Below, in pieces: positions 18,397-26,847 of a stretch of DNA of 64,000 nucleotides. The stretch is from CAVWSM01 sp963798505 (GTDB taxonomy: Bacteria; Actinomycetota; Actinomycetes; Jiangellales; Jiangellaceae), in NCBI GenBank assembly GCA_963798505.1, contig CAWCTX010000005.1, positions 310,001 to 374,000 on the forward strand, read 5' to 3'. Position numbers and translations under genes: made by a program. The notes beneath the pieces were generated by a model that was not told where the DNA came from, searched no databases, and saw only the letters and a program-made list of their open reading frames with translations. Every line of letters begins with the position of its first letter. The first letter of the stretch is position 1.

Positions 18397-19908
18397 AGCC
18401 CGACTACGCGCCCGCAGGGACGGAGCGGCCGGGGGAGTACCCGTACACGCGCGGCATCACGACCGAGCCGGGGCCTTGGATCATGGGGCAGTACGCCGGT
18501 TTCGGCACCCCGCGCGAGTCCAACCGGCGGTTCCGCCAGCTGCTCACCGCCGGTGTCACGGGCTTCTCGGTGGCCCTCGACCTGCCGACCCAGATGGGTC
18601 TCGACTCCGACGACCCTCTCGCCGCTGGGGAGGTCGGCCGGGTGGGTGTCGCCATCGACTCGCTTGCCGACATCGAGATCCTCATGGACGGCATCCCGCT
18701 CGAGCGCATCTCGCAGGTGCGCACGACGGCCAACTCGATCGGCTACATCTGGGCCGCGCTGTTCATCGCGCTGGCCGACAAGCGCGGTGTCGATCCCAAC
18801 GAGTTCGGGCTGTTCATCCAGAACGACGTGCTCAAGGAGTTCGTCGCACGCGGCACCCAGATCTTCCCGCCGGAGCAGTCGCTGACCCTGTCGGTCGACG
18901 TCATCGAGCACGTCGCGAAGCACGTCCCGCGGTGGGTGCCGCTGGCGATGAGCGGCTACCACATACGCGAGTCCGGCGCGGACGCCGCGCAGGAGGTGGC
19001 GTTCACCTTCGCCAACGCCCGGGCCTACCTCGACGAGGCCGTCCGCCGCGGCCTACACGTCGACCAAGTGGCTCCGACACTGTTCACGTTCCTGGCGATC
19101 ACGACGGACTTCCTGCCCGAGGCCGCGAAGTTCCGGGCCGCGCGCCGGGTGTGGGCACGGCTCATGCGGGAGCACTACGGCGCGCGCGACCCGCGCAGCG
19201 AGCAGCTGCGCATCTTCGCGTTCACCGCGGGGTCCACGCTCACCGCGCAGCAGCCGCTCAACAACGTCGTCCGGGCGACGGTGGAGGCGATGGCCGCCGG
19301 GCTCGCCGGTGTGCAGACGATGCACGTATCCGCCTATGACGAGGCGCTGGGCGTGCCCACGGAGGCGGCGGCCACAGTGGCGCTGCGCACGCAGCAGGTC
19401 GTCGCCTTCGAGACCGGGATCACCGAGACCTGTGACCCGCTTGCGGGCTCGTACGCGGTCGAGGCTCTGACCGACGAGCTGGAGCGACGCATCTGGGCGG
19501 TGCTCCAGACGATCGAGGACCGGGGTGGCGCGCTTGCCTGCATAGCGAGACGGCTGGCTGGCTCGGCAGCTGGCCGACGGCGCCTACCGGCTACAACGGG
19601 AGGTCGAGTCGGGTGAACGGGTCGTCGTGGGCGTCAACCGCTGGCCCGCGCAGACCGAGCCGCTCGAGGTGTTCGCGATCGACCCGGCGATGGAGGCCGA
19701 GCAGGCGGGGTCGGTGCAACGACTGCGGGCACAGCGCGATGCGCAAGAGGTGTCGCGTTGCCTTGACGATCTTTACGAGGCCGTACGAGCTGGCGACAAC
19801 GTCGTGCCGGCCACCGTGGCCGCGGTCAAGGCATACGCGACCATCGGCGAGATCGTGCAGCGCATCCGCCAGGTGCATGGCGCTTGGCGACCCACGACCG
19901 CGTACTGA
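18384..19908 (+). CDS. Acyl-CoA mutase (methylmalonyl-CoA mutase type) large subunit without B12 domain, one frameshift
   Basis: This is a coenzyme-B12-dependent acyl-CoA mutase catalytic subunit, about 507 residues when repaired. The barrel signatures are clear: WIMGQYAGFGTPRESN, GFSVALDLPTQMGLDSDDP, FIQNDVLKEFVARGTQIFPP, MSGYHIRESGA and THETDPLAGSY-like ITETCDPLAGSY. It ends without the C-terminal cobalamin-binding domain (no DxHxxG), so it needs a separate small subunit, which is not in the window. Compared from memory with Propionibacterium MutB, Tyr89, Arg207 and His244 are kept, but positions 82, 85 and 87 read Gly, Ile and Gly instead of Arg, Thr and Arg. An extra base near 19545 shifts the frame. 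The substrate is uncertain: methylmalonyl-CoA or another branched acyl-CoA. Confidence 0.85.
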
Positions 19909-19944
19909 CTCATTCAGCACGCGGCCGTGGGAGGCGTTGACCGC

Positions 19945-21621
19945 TCAGGCGGTGGCCGCGAGCTCCACCGGCGCGGCTGGTGCTGGTGCCGCCACCCGCT
20001 GCCGCGGTATCGACCGGCTCGTCACCAGGTGCTGCACGTAGGCCGGCACGGTGAAGAAGCTCGGGTAGTCCTCGCCGAGCGCGACCAGCTCGAAGAGCGC
20101 GCGGGCGTCGGCGAGCCGCGACCCTGCCCCGGCCTCTGCCCGCAGCTGCTCCGTCTCCTCGTCGAGGATGCGCCGGACCATCGCCCGGGTGACCGGGCCG
20201 GTATCCGCGGTGCGCGTGCCGTAGCGGACCCACTGCCAGATCTGCGACCGCGAGATCTCGACGGTGGCCGCGTCCTCCATCAGGTTGTGAATCGCGACCG
20301 CGCCGCTGCCCTGCAGCCATGCGTCGAGGTAGCGCAGGGACACCTCGATATTGGTGCGCACGCCGGCTTCAGTGACGCGGCCTCCGCCCGGCTCGATCGT
20401 GACGAGGTCCTTCGGTCGCACCACCACATCGGGACGGCGTCGCCAGACCTGGTTGGCATTGTCGCCGAGCACGCCGTCGAACACCTCGCCGCACACGGAC
20501 ACGAGGTCGGGGTGCGCGACCCAGGAGCCGTCGAACCCATCGGCGGCCTCGCGCTCCTTGTCGGCACGGACCTTGGCGAGTGCCTGCTCCGTGACTGCGG
20601 GGTCGCGGCGGTCGGGCACGAACGCCGCCATGCCGCCGATCGCGTGCGCGCCGCGGCGGTGGCAAGTCGAGACCAGCAGCTCGGTGTAGGCACGCATGAA
20701 CGGCGCCGTCATGGCGACGTCGGCACGGTCGGGCAGGACATAGGCCTCGCCGCGGGTGCGGAAGTTCTTGATGAAGCTGAAGATGTAGTCCCAGCGTCCT
20801 GCGTTGAGACCCGCGCTGTGGTCGCGCAGCTCGTACAGGATCTCCTCCATCTCGAACGCCGCGGTGATCGTCTCGATGAGCACCGTCGCGCGGATCGTGC
20901 CGTGCGGCAGGCCCAGCGCGTCCTGCGCCCAGCAGAACACGTCGTTCCACAGCCGCGCCTCGAGGTGGCTCTCAATCTTGGGGAGATAGAAGTACGGGCC
21001 GCGGCCCGCGTCGAGCTGCCGCTGTGCGCAGTGGAACAGGTAGAGCCCGAAGTCGACCAGGCTGGCCGACACCGGCGAGCCGTTGACCGTGATGTGCTTC
21101 TCGGTCAGGTGCCACCCGCGCGGCCGCACGACGATGGTCGGCAGCTCGTCAGCCGGCCGCAGCCGGTAGGCCTTGCCCTCCGGCGAGACAAAGTCGATGC
21201 GCCGGTCGAGCGCGTCGATGAGGTTGAGCTGGCCGTCGATGACGTTGTGCCACGTCGGTGTCGTCGCGTCCTCGAAGTCGGCCAGCCAGACCTTGGCGCC
21301 GGAGTTGAGCGCATTGATGGTCAACTTGCGGCCGACCGGTCCGGTGATCTCGACGCGGCGGTCCTCGAGGCCGGGCGCCACCGGTGCCACCCGCCACGAC
21401 GGGTCGGCGCGGATATGCGCGGTCTCGAGCAGGAAGTCGAGATCCTGCCCGGCCGCGATGCGCGTGCGGCGGTCACGTCGGTCGGCGAGGATCGCACAGC
21501 GACGATCGGCGAACGCGTTGTCAAGCCGCGCGATGAAGTCCAGCGCCGGCGGGGTCAGGATCTCGTCGAAGCGGTCCCCATAGGGTCCGACGACGCGGAT
21601 GTTGTCGGTGAGAGTGTGCAC
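19945..21621 (-). CDS. aceB: Malate synthase A
   Basis: This condenses glyoxylate and acetyl-CoA to malate, the second step of the glyoxylate bypass. The intact 558-residue protein is of the A type (the long G type would be about 720). Features are SGAKVWLADFEDATTPTWHNV, RPRGWHLTEKHI, RATVLIETITAAFEMEEIL (acetyl-CoA/Mg site), GRWDYIFSFIKNF and a C-terminal NLMEDAATVEISRSQIWQW. The last 20 residues are an Ala/Pro tail. It lies 11 bases downstream of aceA in one operon and converges with the mutase gene. Confidence 0.96.
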   Translation of the reverse strand: MHTLTDNIRVVGPYGDRFDEILTPPALDFIARLDNAFADRRCAILADRRDRRTRIAAGQDLDFLLETAHIRADPSWRVAPVAPGLEDRRVEITGPVGRKLTINALNSGAKVWLADFEDATTPTWHNVIDGQLNLIDALDRRIDFVSPEGKAYRLRPADELPTIVVRPRGWHLTEKHITVNGSPVSASLVDFGLYLFHCAQRQLDAGRGPYFYLPKIESHLEARLWNDVFCWAQDALGLPHGTIRATVLIETITAAFEMEEILYELRDHSAGLNAGRWDYIFSFIKNFRTRGEAYVLPDRADVAMTAPFMRAYTELLVSTCHRRGAHAIGGMAAFVPDRRDPAVTEQALAKVRADKEREAADGFDGSWVAHPDLVSVCGEVFDGVLGDNANQVWRRRPDVVVRPKDLVTIEPGGGRVTEAGVRTNIEVSLRYLDAWLQGSGAVAIHNLMEDAATVEISRSQIWQWVRYGTRTADTGPVTRAMVRRILDEETEQLRAEAGAGSRLADARALFELVALGEDYPSFFTVPAYVQHLVTSRSIPRQRVAAPAPAAPVELAATA

Positions 21622-21632
21622 GTCGTCCCCTC

Positions 21633-22913
21633 TCAGAACTGCTCTGACTCGGTCGATCCGGCGAGCGCGAGCGTGCCGGCGTCGGGGTTGAGCGCGGTCG
21701 TGACGAGGTCGAAGTAGCCGGTGCCGACCTCCTGCTGGTGCTTCACTGCCGTGTAGCCCCGGTCGGCCGCGGCGAACTCGCGCTTCTGCAGGTCGACGTA
21801 GGCGGTCATGCCGTCGCGTGCGTACCCGTACGCCAGGTCGAACATCGACAGGTTGAGCGCGTGGAAGCCAGCGAGGGTGATGAACTGGAACGCGTAGCCC
21901 ATCGCGCCGAGCTCCTTCTGGAAGCGCGCGATCGTCGCGTCGTCGAGGTGTGCCCTCCAGTTGAACGACGGCGAGCAGTTGTAGGCGAGCAGCTTGCCGG
22001 GGTGCACACGGTGCAGCGCCTCGGCGAACTGCCGAGCCTCGTCAAGGTCCGGGGTGGAGGTCTCGACCCAGATGAGGTCGGAGTACGGGGCGTACGCCAG
22101 GCCGCGCGCGATCACGGCGTCCATTCCGTTGCGCACCCGGTAGTAGCCTTCGGCGGTGCGCTCGCCGGTGGTGAAGGGGGCGTCACGCTCGTCGATGTCG
22201 CTCGTGAGCAGCGTCGCGGCGAGCGAGTCCGTACGGGCGATGATGACGCTCGGCACGCCGGCGATGTCGGCGGCAAGCCGGGCCGCGTTGAGCGTGCGGA
22301 TGTGCTGGCCGGTCGGGACGAGCACCTTCCCGCCGAGGTGACCGCACTTCTTCTCGCTCGCGAGCTGGTCCTCCCAGTGCACGCCAGCCGCACCGGCCGC
22401 GATCATGCCCTTCATGAGCTCGAACGCGTTGAGTGGTCCGCCAAAGCCGGCCTCAGCGTCGGCGACGATCGGGACCAGCCAGTCGATCTCCGCGTTCTGG
22501 CCCTCGGAATGGGCGATCTGGTCGGCACGAAGCAGCGCGTTGTTGATCCGACGCACGACGGCGGGCACGGAGTTGGCGGGGTAGAGGCTCTGGTCCGGGT
22601 AGGTCTGGCCGGCCAAGTTGGCGTCGGCGGCGACCTGCCAGCCGGACAGGTAGATGGCCTCCAGCCCGGCCTTGACCATCTGCACCGCCTGGTTGCCGGT
22701 CAGGGCGCCGAGCGCGGGGATGTACTCGGCCTCGTTCAGCTGGCGCCAGAGCCGCTCAGCGCCGCGACGGGCGAGGGTGTGCTCCTCCTGGATGCTGCCG
22801 CGCAGCCGCACCACGTCGGCCGCGGAGTAGGTCCGCTCCACACCCTGCCAGCGCGGGTCGCTCGCCCACGCCTGCTCGATCTCGGCTACGGAGGTGGTGC
22901 GGATGTCGGTCAT
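21633..22913 (-). CDS. aceA: Isocitrate lyase
   Basis: This splits isocitrate into succinate and glyoxylate. The 426-residue protein is intact and carries the catalytic KKCGH motif in SEKKCGHLGGKVLVPTGQH, plus DAEAGFGGPLNAFELMKGMI and YNCSPSFNW. The open frame reaches 22955, but the ATG at 22911-22913 has GAGGAGT just upstream and begins the conserved protein (MTDIRTTSVAEIEQAW), so it is the likely start. With aceB it lets cells grow on the acetyl-CoA made by the upstream catabolic genes. It is divergent from a RamB-type regulator. Confidence 0.96.
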   Translation of the reverse strand: MTDIRTTSVAEIEQAWASDPRWQGVERTYSAADVVRLRGSIQEEHTLARRGAERLWRQLNEAEYIPALGALTGNQAVQMVKAGLEAIYLSGWQVAADANLAGQTYPDQSLYPANSVPAVVRRINNALLRADQIAHSEGQNAEIDWLVPIVADAEAGFGGPLNAFELMKGMIAAGAAGVHWEDQLASEKKCGHLGGKVLVPTGQHIRTLNAARLAADIAGVPSVIIARTDSLAATLLTSDIDERDAPFTTGERTAEGYYRVRNGMDAVIARGLAYAPYSDLIWVETSTPDLDEARQFAEALHRVHPGKLLAYNCSPSFNWRAHLDDATIARFQKELGAMGYAFQFITLAGFHALNLSMFDLAYGYARDGMTAYVDLQKREFAAADRGYTAVKHQQEVGTGYFDLVTTALNPDAGTLALAGSTESEQF

Positions 22914-23033
22914 CTCGACTCCTCGGTCATTCCCTGCGGCGGTTGCCGGTGACACGACGATCCGCCCATGTGTGCAGCTTCTTCAATGACGAATCGCTGG
23001 AAAGAAACGCGAATCTTTCGCTACGGTGAAGCC
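22914..23033. promoter_or_regulatory. Divergent aceA / ramB-type promoter region
   Basis: These 120 bases separate two divergent genes. The A/T-richer stretch at 23001-23025 contains the imperfect inverted repeat GAAACGCGAATCTTTC and two CGAATC direct repeats, a reasonable place for the RamB-type protein to bind. The site is proposed by position and symmetry only. Confidence 0.4.
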
Positions 23034-24506
23034 ATGACAGATCTGGATGCGCAAACCGACCTGATTGCCGTCGGCCGGCGGCTGCGCCACCACCGGCGGG
23101 CCAAGGGGCTCACCCTCGAGCAGCTGTCCGCCGCGGTGGGTAGGGCGCCGAGCCACCTGTCGCTGGTGGAGAACGGTCGGCGCGAGCCGCGGCTGTCGCT
23201 GCTGCAGGCGCTGGCCACCGCGCTGGAGGTGCCACTGAGCCAGCTGCTCGCCCCGGAGCCGCCCAGCCGTCGCGCCGCGCTCGAGATCGCGTTGGAGCAC
23301 GCCCAGCGCGGCCCGTTGTATGCCTCCCTCGGGCTGCCGACCGTGCACGCCGGGCGGCGACTGCCGACGGAGGCGCTCGAGGCTCTCGTCGGGCTGCACG
23401 ACGAGCTCGTCAAGCGCATGCGGGAGACAGCGGCGACGCCCGAGGAGGCACGGCGGTCCAACGCCGAGCTGCGGGCGTCGATGCGCGAGCGGGGCAACTA
23501 CTTCCCGGAGATCGAGGTCGCCGCGCGTGGCGTCCTCGACGCCGTCGGGCACACCGGAGGCCCGCTGTCCCAGCGGGTGATGGTGGCCATGGCAGCCCAC
23601 TTCGGCTTCACGCTCCACTACGTACCCGACCTTCCGCTGTCCACGCGATCGGTCGCCGACCTGCGCAACAAGCGCATCTACCTGCCGCACGTGCAGGCGC
23701 CGGGCAGTCATGACGTACGGCTGCGTGTACTGCAGATGCTCGGTCACGTCGTGCTCGGGCACGCCGAGCCCAAGGACTACCCCGACTTCCTGCGGCAGCG
23801 CGTCGAGGTCAACTACTTCGCGGCGGCGCTGCGCATCCCGGAGCAGGCGGCGGTCGAGCTGCTGTCGGCCGCCAAGCGGTCACGCGACATCTCCATCGAG
23901 GACCTGCGGGACGACTTCGCGGTGTCGCACGAGACGGCGGCGCACCGGTTCACCAACCTGGCGACGCATCACCTCGGGCTGCCCGTGCACTTCATGCGGG
24001 TGCATGAGAGCGGCACGATCTACAAGGCGTACGAGAACGACGGCGTGAGCTTTCCGACCGACGTGCTCGGCGCGATCGAGGGGCAGCCGGTGTGCCGCAA
24101 GTGGACCGCGCGTGAGGTGTTTGACCGGCCCGACCGCTCCGCGGCCTACCAGCAGTACACCGACACGCCTCGCGGCACCTACTGGTGCACCGCGCAGGCG
24201 GAGGCGACCAACGAGGGGTTGTTCTCGATCAGCGTCGGCGTGCCCTATGCGCACGTGAAGTGGTTCCGCGGCCGCGAGACCACCGAGCGCGCGGTCTCGA
24301 CCTGCCCCGACCCCGCGTGCTGCCGCCGGCCACCCGATGACCTCGCGACCCGCTGGTCCGGGCAGGCCTGGCCGAGCGCCCGAGCCCACTCGCACCTGCT
24401 TGCGGCGCTGCCGCCCGGCACGTTCCCGGGGGTGGATGACACGGAGGTGTTCGCCTTCCTCGACCGGCATGATCGTGCCGCGGCTGGCGCTGGGCCCGTG
24501 GCTTGA
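23034..24506 (+). CDS. RamB-type (short-chain fatty acyl) transcriptional regulator
   Basis: This is a 490-residue regulator with an N-terminal XRE helix-turn-helix (RRLRHHRRAKGLTLEQLSAA, then GRAPSHLSLVENGRREPR) and a long C-terminal part (IrrE-like segment LRVLQMLGHVVLGH; cysteine-bearing tail STCPDPACCRR). This is the layout of RamB of Corynebacterium and Mycobacterium, which controls isocitrate lyase and acetate genes. The ATG at 23034 begins the protein; the frame is open upstream to 22968. Divergence from aceA strongly supports control of the aceA-aceB operon. Confidence 0.9.
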   Translation: MTDLDAQTDLIAVGRRLRHHRRAKGLTLEQLSAAVGRAPSHLSLVENGRREPRLSLLQALATALEVPLSQLLAPEPPSRRAALEIALEHAQRGPLYASLGLPTVHAGRRLPTEALEALVGLHDELVKRMRETAATPEEARRSNAELRASMRERGNYFPEIEVAARGVLDAVGHTGGPLSQRVMVAMAAHFGFTLHYVPDLPLSTRSVADLRNKRIYLPHVQAPGSHDVRLRVLQMLGHVVLGHAEPKDYPDFLRQRVEVNYFAAALRIPEQAAVELLSAAKRSRDISIEDLRDDFAVSHETAAHRFTNLATHHLGLPVHFMRVHESGTIYKAYENDGVSFPTDVLGAIEGQPVCRKWTAREVFDRPDRSAAYQQYTDTPRGTYWCTAQAEATNEGLFSISVGVPYAHVKWFRGRETTERAVSTCPDPACCRRPPDDLATRWSGQAWPSARAHSHLLAALPPGTFPGVDDTEVFAFLDRHDRAAAGAGPVA

Positions 24507-24511
24507 GTGGC

Positions 24512-25303
24512 TCAGTCGTTGGGCGACTTCTCGAACCACCAGCCGGTGTCCGCGATCGGGGTGATCGTGATGGGGCCCAGCGAGCTCTCCCACTGGGCCG
24601 GGCGTTCGTCGGGCGAGTACAGGTAGGCGAAGTTCCACTCGATGCCGCCGCCGGAGCGTAGGAACCCGGCAGACTCGACGGTGCCGTCCGGGGCATACTC
24701 GGCGCTCATCAGCTCGTCGGTGGGGACCCCGCTGTGCTCGACGGCGTCGAGGATCCGGTCGAGGTCAGCGCGGGCGGCGGCGTCGAACGGCTGCTCTGCC
24801 GGGCGTCCTCCGCATGTGCCATCGACGCTGAACGTGCCGCGTGGATACTCCAGGATGTCGCACGGCCCGTCCTCGTACCAGGTGGGCTCGAGCTCCTCGA
24901 GCACGGGGAGGACGAGTGCTTGCAGGCTCGCGACCTCCTCAGCCATCCGCTCGGGCGACGGCTGCTGGGTGATGAACGGGCTCAGCAGCTCGCTGAGGTC
25001 GAAGCCGGCGGCGGGAGCCGGCGCGTCCGGGTCCGCGACACCGAGCAAGGTGCGCACCTCGTGGCCGCCGGGCATGGCGAAGGTGCCGACGCCCTCCAGA
25101 TGCACCGGGCCGGCCACAGTCAGCGCAACCAGTCCGGCCGCGACGCCGCCGCCGAAGGCCTGCCGGCGTCGGCGACGACGCAGCGCCCGCTGTGCCGTGG
25201 CGAGCATGGCTGGCGCGTCGAACTGCACGTCGGGAACTGCGGATGCATCGCGCAGGCGGGCGACGACGTCGTCCGGCGAGTGCAGGCCGGGCTGGGGGCT
25301 CAT
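24512..25303 (-). CDS. Membrane-anchored hypothetical protein coupled to a SigE-family sigma factor
   Basis: This is a 263-residue protein with a short cytoplasmic N-terminus, a run of six arginines near residues 42-47, one membrane segment (about 49-66) and an extracellular part containing two cysteines (GPCDILEYPRG and VDGTCGGRP). Its ATG overlaps the sigma gene stop (ATGA at 25300-25303). Position and topology suggest an anti-sigma or sigma-associated membrane protein, but no zinc-binding anti-sigma motif (HxxxCxxC) is present. I do not recognise a specific family beyond this pattern. Confidence 0.75.
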   Translation of the reverse strand: MSPQPGLHSPDDVVARLRDASAVPDVQFDAPAMLATAQRALRRRRRRQAFGGGVAAGLVALTVAGPVHLEGVGTFAMPGGHEVRTLLGVADPDAPAPAAGFDLSELLSPFITQQPSPERMAEEVASLQALVLPVLEELEPTWYEDGPCDILEYPRGTFSVDGTCGGRPAEQPFDAAARADLDRILDAVEHSGVPTDELMSAEYAPDGTVESAGFLRSGGGIEWNFAYLYSPDERPAQWESSLGPITITPIADTGWWFEKSPND

Positions 25304-25884
25304 TGTCGATCACCCTCTGAGAGGATCACGCGCAACCTGGCGAGTGCGCGCGCGTTGTGGGACTTGACCGTCCCGACCGAGATCCCGAGCTCGCGGGCGA
25401 CCTCGGGTTCGGTCAGGTCGAGGAGGTGGCGCAAGACGACCACGCGCCGTTGCGCGACCGGGAGTCGCGCGAGTGCCCGGACCACCGAGTTGCGGGCTAC
25501 GACGGCGGCAGCGTGGTCGGGTGTCGCGGTGTCGGGCAAGTCAACGGGTGCCGACAGGAGCTCGCGACGGGTGCGCCGCCAGCCGTCGATGCGCAGGTTC
25601 ACCAGGATTCGGCGAGCGTAGGCCCGTGGGTCGCCGTCGCGCGCCTTGCCCCACGAGCGGTAGGTGCGCTCAAAGGTCGCCTGAACGAGATCCATGGCGC
25701 GCGCCTTGTCGCCGCACAGCAGCTCGGCAGTGTGCAAGAGGTACGGGCCGGCGGAGTCGACGAATTCGGCGAACTGCTCCGCGCGGTCTCCGACCTCCTT
25801 GACTGGGACGGGCGCTGAGGCGTCACTGTTCACCAGGAGTTCGCTGCCCTCGGGCACGGGGAGGCTCACTGGCTCCGGTGTCAC
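25300..25884 (-). CDS. SigE-family ECF RNA polymerase sigma factor
   Basis: This 194-residue extracytoplasmic-function sigma factor has region 2 (PYLLHTAELLCGDKARAMDLVQ; TFERTYRSW) and region 4 (LARLPVAQRRVVVLRHLLDL; ELGISVGTVKSHNARALARL). The spacing and the YLLHTAELLCGD motif are typical of the actinobacterial SigE subfamily (Streptomyces-type). Residues 1-30 are an unstructured leader. It is translationally coupled to the membrane protein downstream, its likely controller. Its signal is unknown. Confidence 0.92.
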   Translation of the reverse strand: MTPEPVSLPVPEGSELLVNSDASAPVPVKEVGDRAEQFAEFVDSAGPYLLHTAELLCGDKARAMDLVQATFERTYRSWGKARDGDPRAYARRILVNLRIDGWRRTRRELLSAPVDLPDTATPDHAAAVVARNSVVRALARLPVAQRRVVVLRHLLDLTEPEVARELGISVGTVKSHNARALARLRVILSEGDRQ

Positions 25885-25961
25885 ACAGGTCTCCTCACGC
25901 TCACACTGTCTACCACGCAGCGAGGGGCGGAACCGTTGTCACGAACCGTCCGCCCGCCCCC

Positions 25962-26085
25962 CTATTCGTAAAGCTCGGACAGGGCGTCCTCGCCCACCCT
26001 CGACCGCAGGTCCGCGGTGAACTCGCCGTCGACGTTGACGAAGAACATCCGAACCGTCGTCGAGCTCGAGATCGACCTCGCCCAT
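25962..26085 (-). CDS. Possible small acidic protein, about 40 residues, one frameshift
   Basis: On the minus strand, MGEVDLELDD leads, after removal of one extra G near 26055, into VRMFFVNVDGEFTADLRSR and VGEDALSELYE before a TAG. The composition and the single-insertion pattern match real genes in this window, and GGAGG lies 15-20 bases upstream. No family is recognised. It is the only gene-like content I can see in the 356-base space 25885-26240. Confidence 0.35.
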
Positions 26086-26240
26086 GTGTCATAGCGGCGA
26101 TCCTCCTCACCAACCACCGTTGGCCGCAAGCATGGCTGGGGTGGCGGCAACGCCGGCTGTCTGACTCGTACGCGCAGCAGTGCGTGGGGGCGTACTGTCT
26201 GCTTAGCGGAGCCAGCCGGGCTCCCGACAAGGGAGCAGCC

Positions 26241-26372
26241 ATGGCCGACAAGTCGCCCCGCCAGCACATGTCCAAGAAGGCGGGCAAGTCTCTCAAGGAG
26301 AAACGCGCCGAGAAGCAGGCGAAAGCGCAAGCCAAGGACCGGACGGGGATCCTGCCGGAGAAGAAGCGCTAA
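26241..26372 (+). CDS. Small highly basic hypothetical protein
   Basis: This encodes 43 residues, very rich in Lys and Arg (MSKKAGKSLKEKRAEKQAKA) and starting MADKSPRQH. The ATG at 26241 has GGGAG six bases upstream. Small lysine-rich proteins of this kind recur in actinobacterial genomes without known function; a nucleic-acid-binding role is conceivable but unproven. It stands alone between the sigma operon and zur. Confidence 0.65.
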   Translation: MADKSPRQHMSKKAGKSLKEKRAEKQAKAQAKDRTGILPEKKR

Positions 26373-26409
26373 CTCTGTTTAGCTCCTTCCGAGCGGCCCG
26401 CGAACACGG

Positions 26410-26847
26410 TCAGCCGCGCGCCGACTGCGCGCAGGCAGAGCAAGTGCCGAACACCTCGACGCTGTGGCTCACCTCCGTGAACCCGTGCTGCTCGGCGACC
26501 TGCTGCGCCCAGCGCTCCACGGTTGGGCCTTCCACTTCGACGGTCGCACCGCACGACCGGCACACCAGATGATGGTGGTGTCCGGTGCCGCAGCGGCGGT
26601 AGATGGCTTCGCCGCTGGCCGTCCGAAGCACGTCGACCTCACCGGCGTCGGCGAGCGCGGACAGCGTGCGGTAGACGGTCGTCAGCCCCACGGCTTCGCC
26701 GCGGCGGCGCAACACGTCGTGAATCTCCTGGGCGCTGCGGAACTCGTCGAGCTCAGCCAGCGCCGAGGACACGGCGTTGCGTTGGCGGGTGGCGCGGATC
26801 ATGGGGGTTTGGATGCCCGACGCGATCTCCGACCTAGTGTTCGTCAT
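26410..26847 (-). CDS. zur: Fur-family zinc uptake regulator (Zur)
   Basis: This is a 145-residue Fur-family metalloregulator. The winged helix reads FRSAQEIHDVLRRRGEAVGL, TTVYRTLSALADAGEVDV. The metal site is HHHHLVCRSCGATVEVEG with a second FGTCSACAQ zinc pair. The open frame extends to 26907, but that part lies on the coding end of znuB; the ATG at 26847 overlaps znuB by 14 bases and is the likely start. Location downstream of znuCB and two Zur-type boxes before znuA identify it as the zinc repressor. Confidence 0.9.
   Translation of the reverse strand: MTNTRSEIASGIQTPMIRATRQRNAVSSALAELDEFRSAQEIHDVLRRRGEAVGLTTVYRTLSALADAGEVDVLRTASGEAIYRRCGTGHHHHLVCRSCGATVEVEGPTVERWAQQVAEQHGFTEVSHSVEVFGTCSACAQSARG

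Noticed and set aside
19927..21717. Long plus-strand open frame over aceB
   Set aside because: It is antisense to an intact malate synthase and lacks any family signature.
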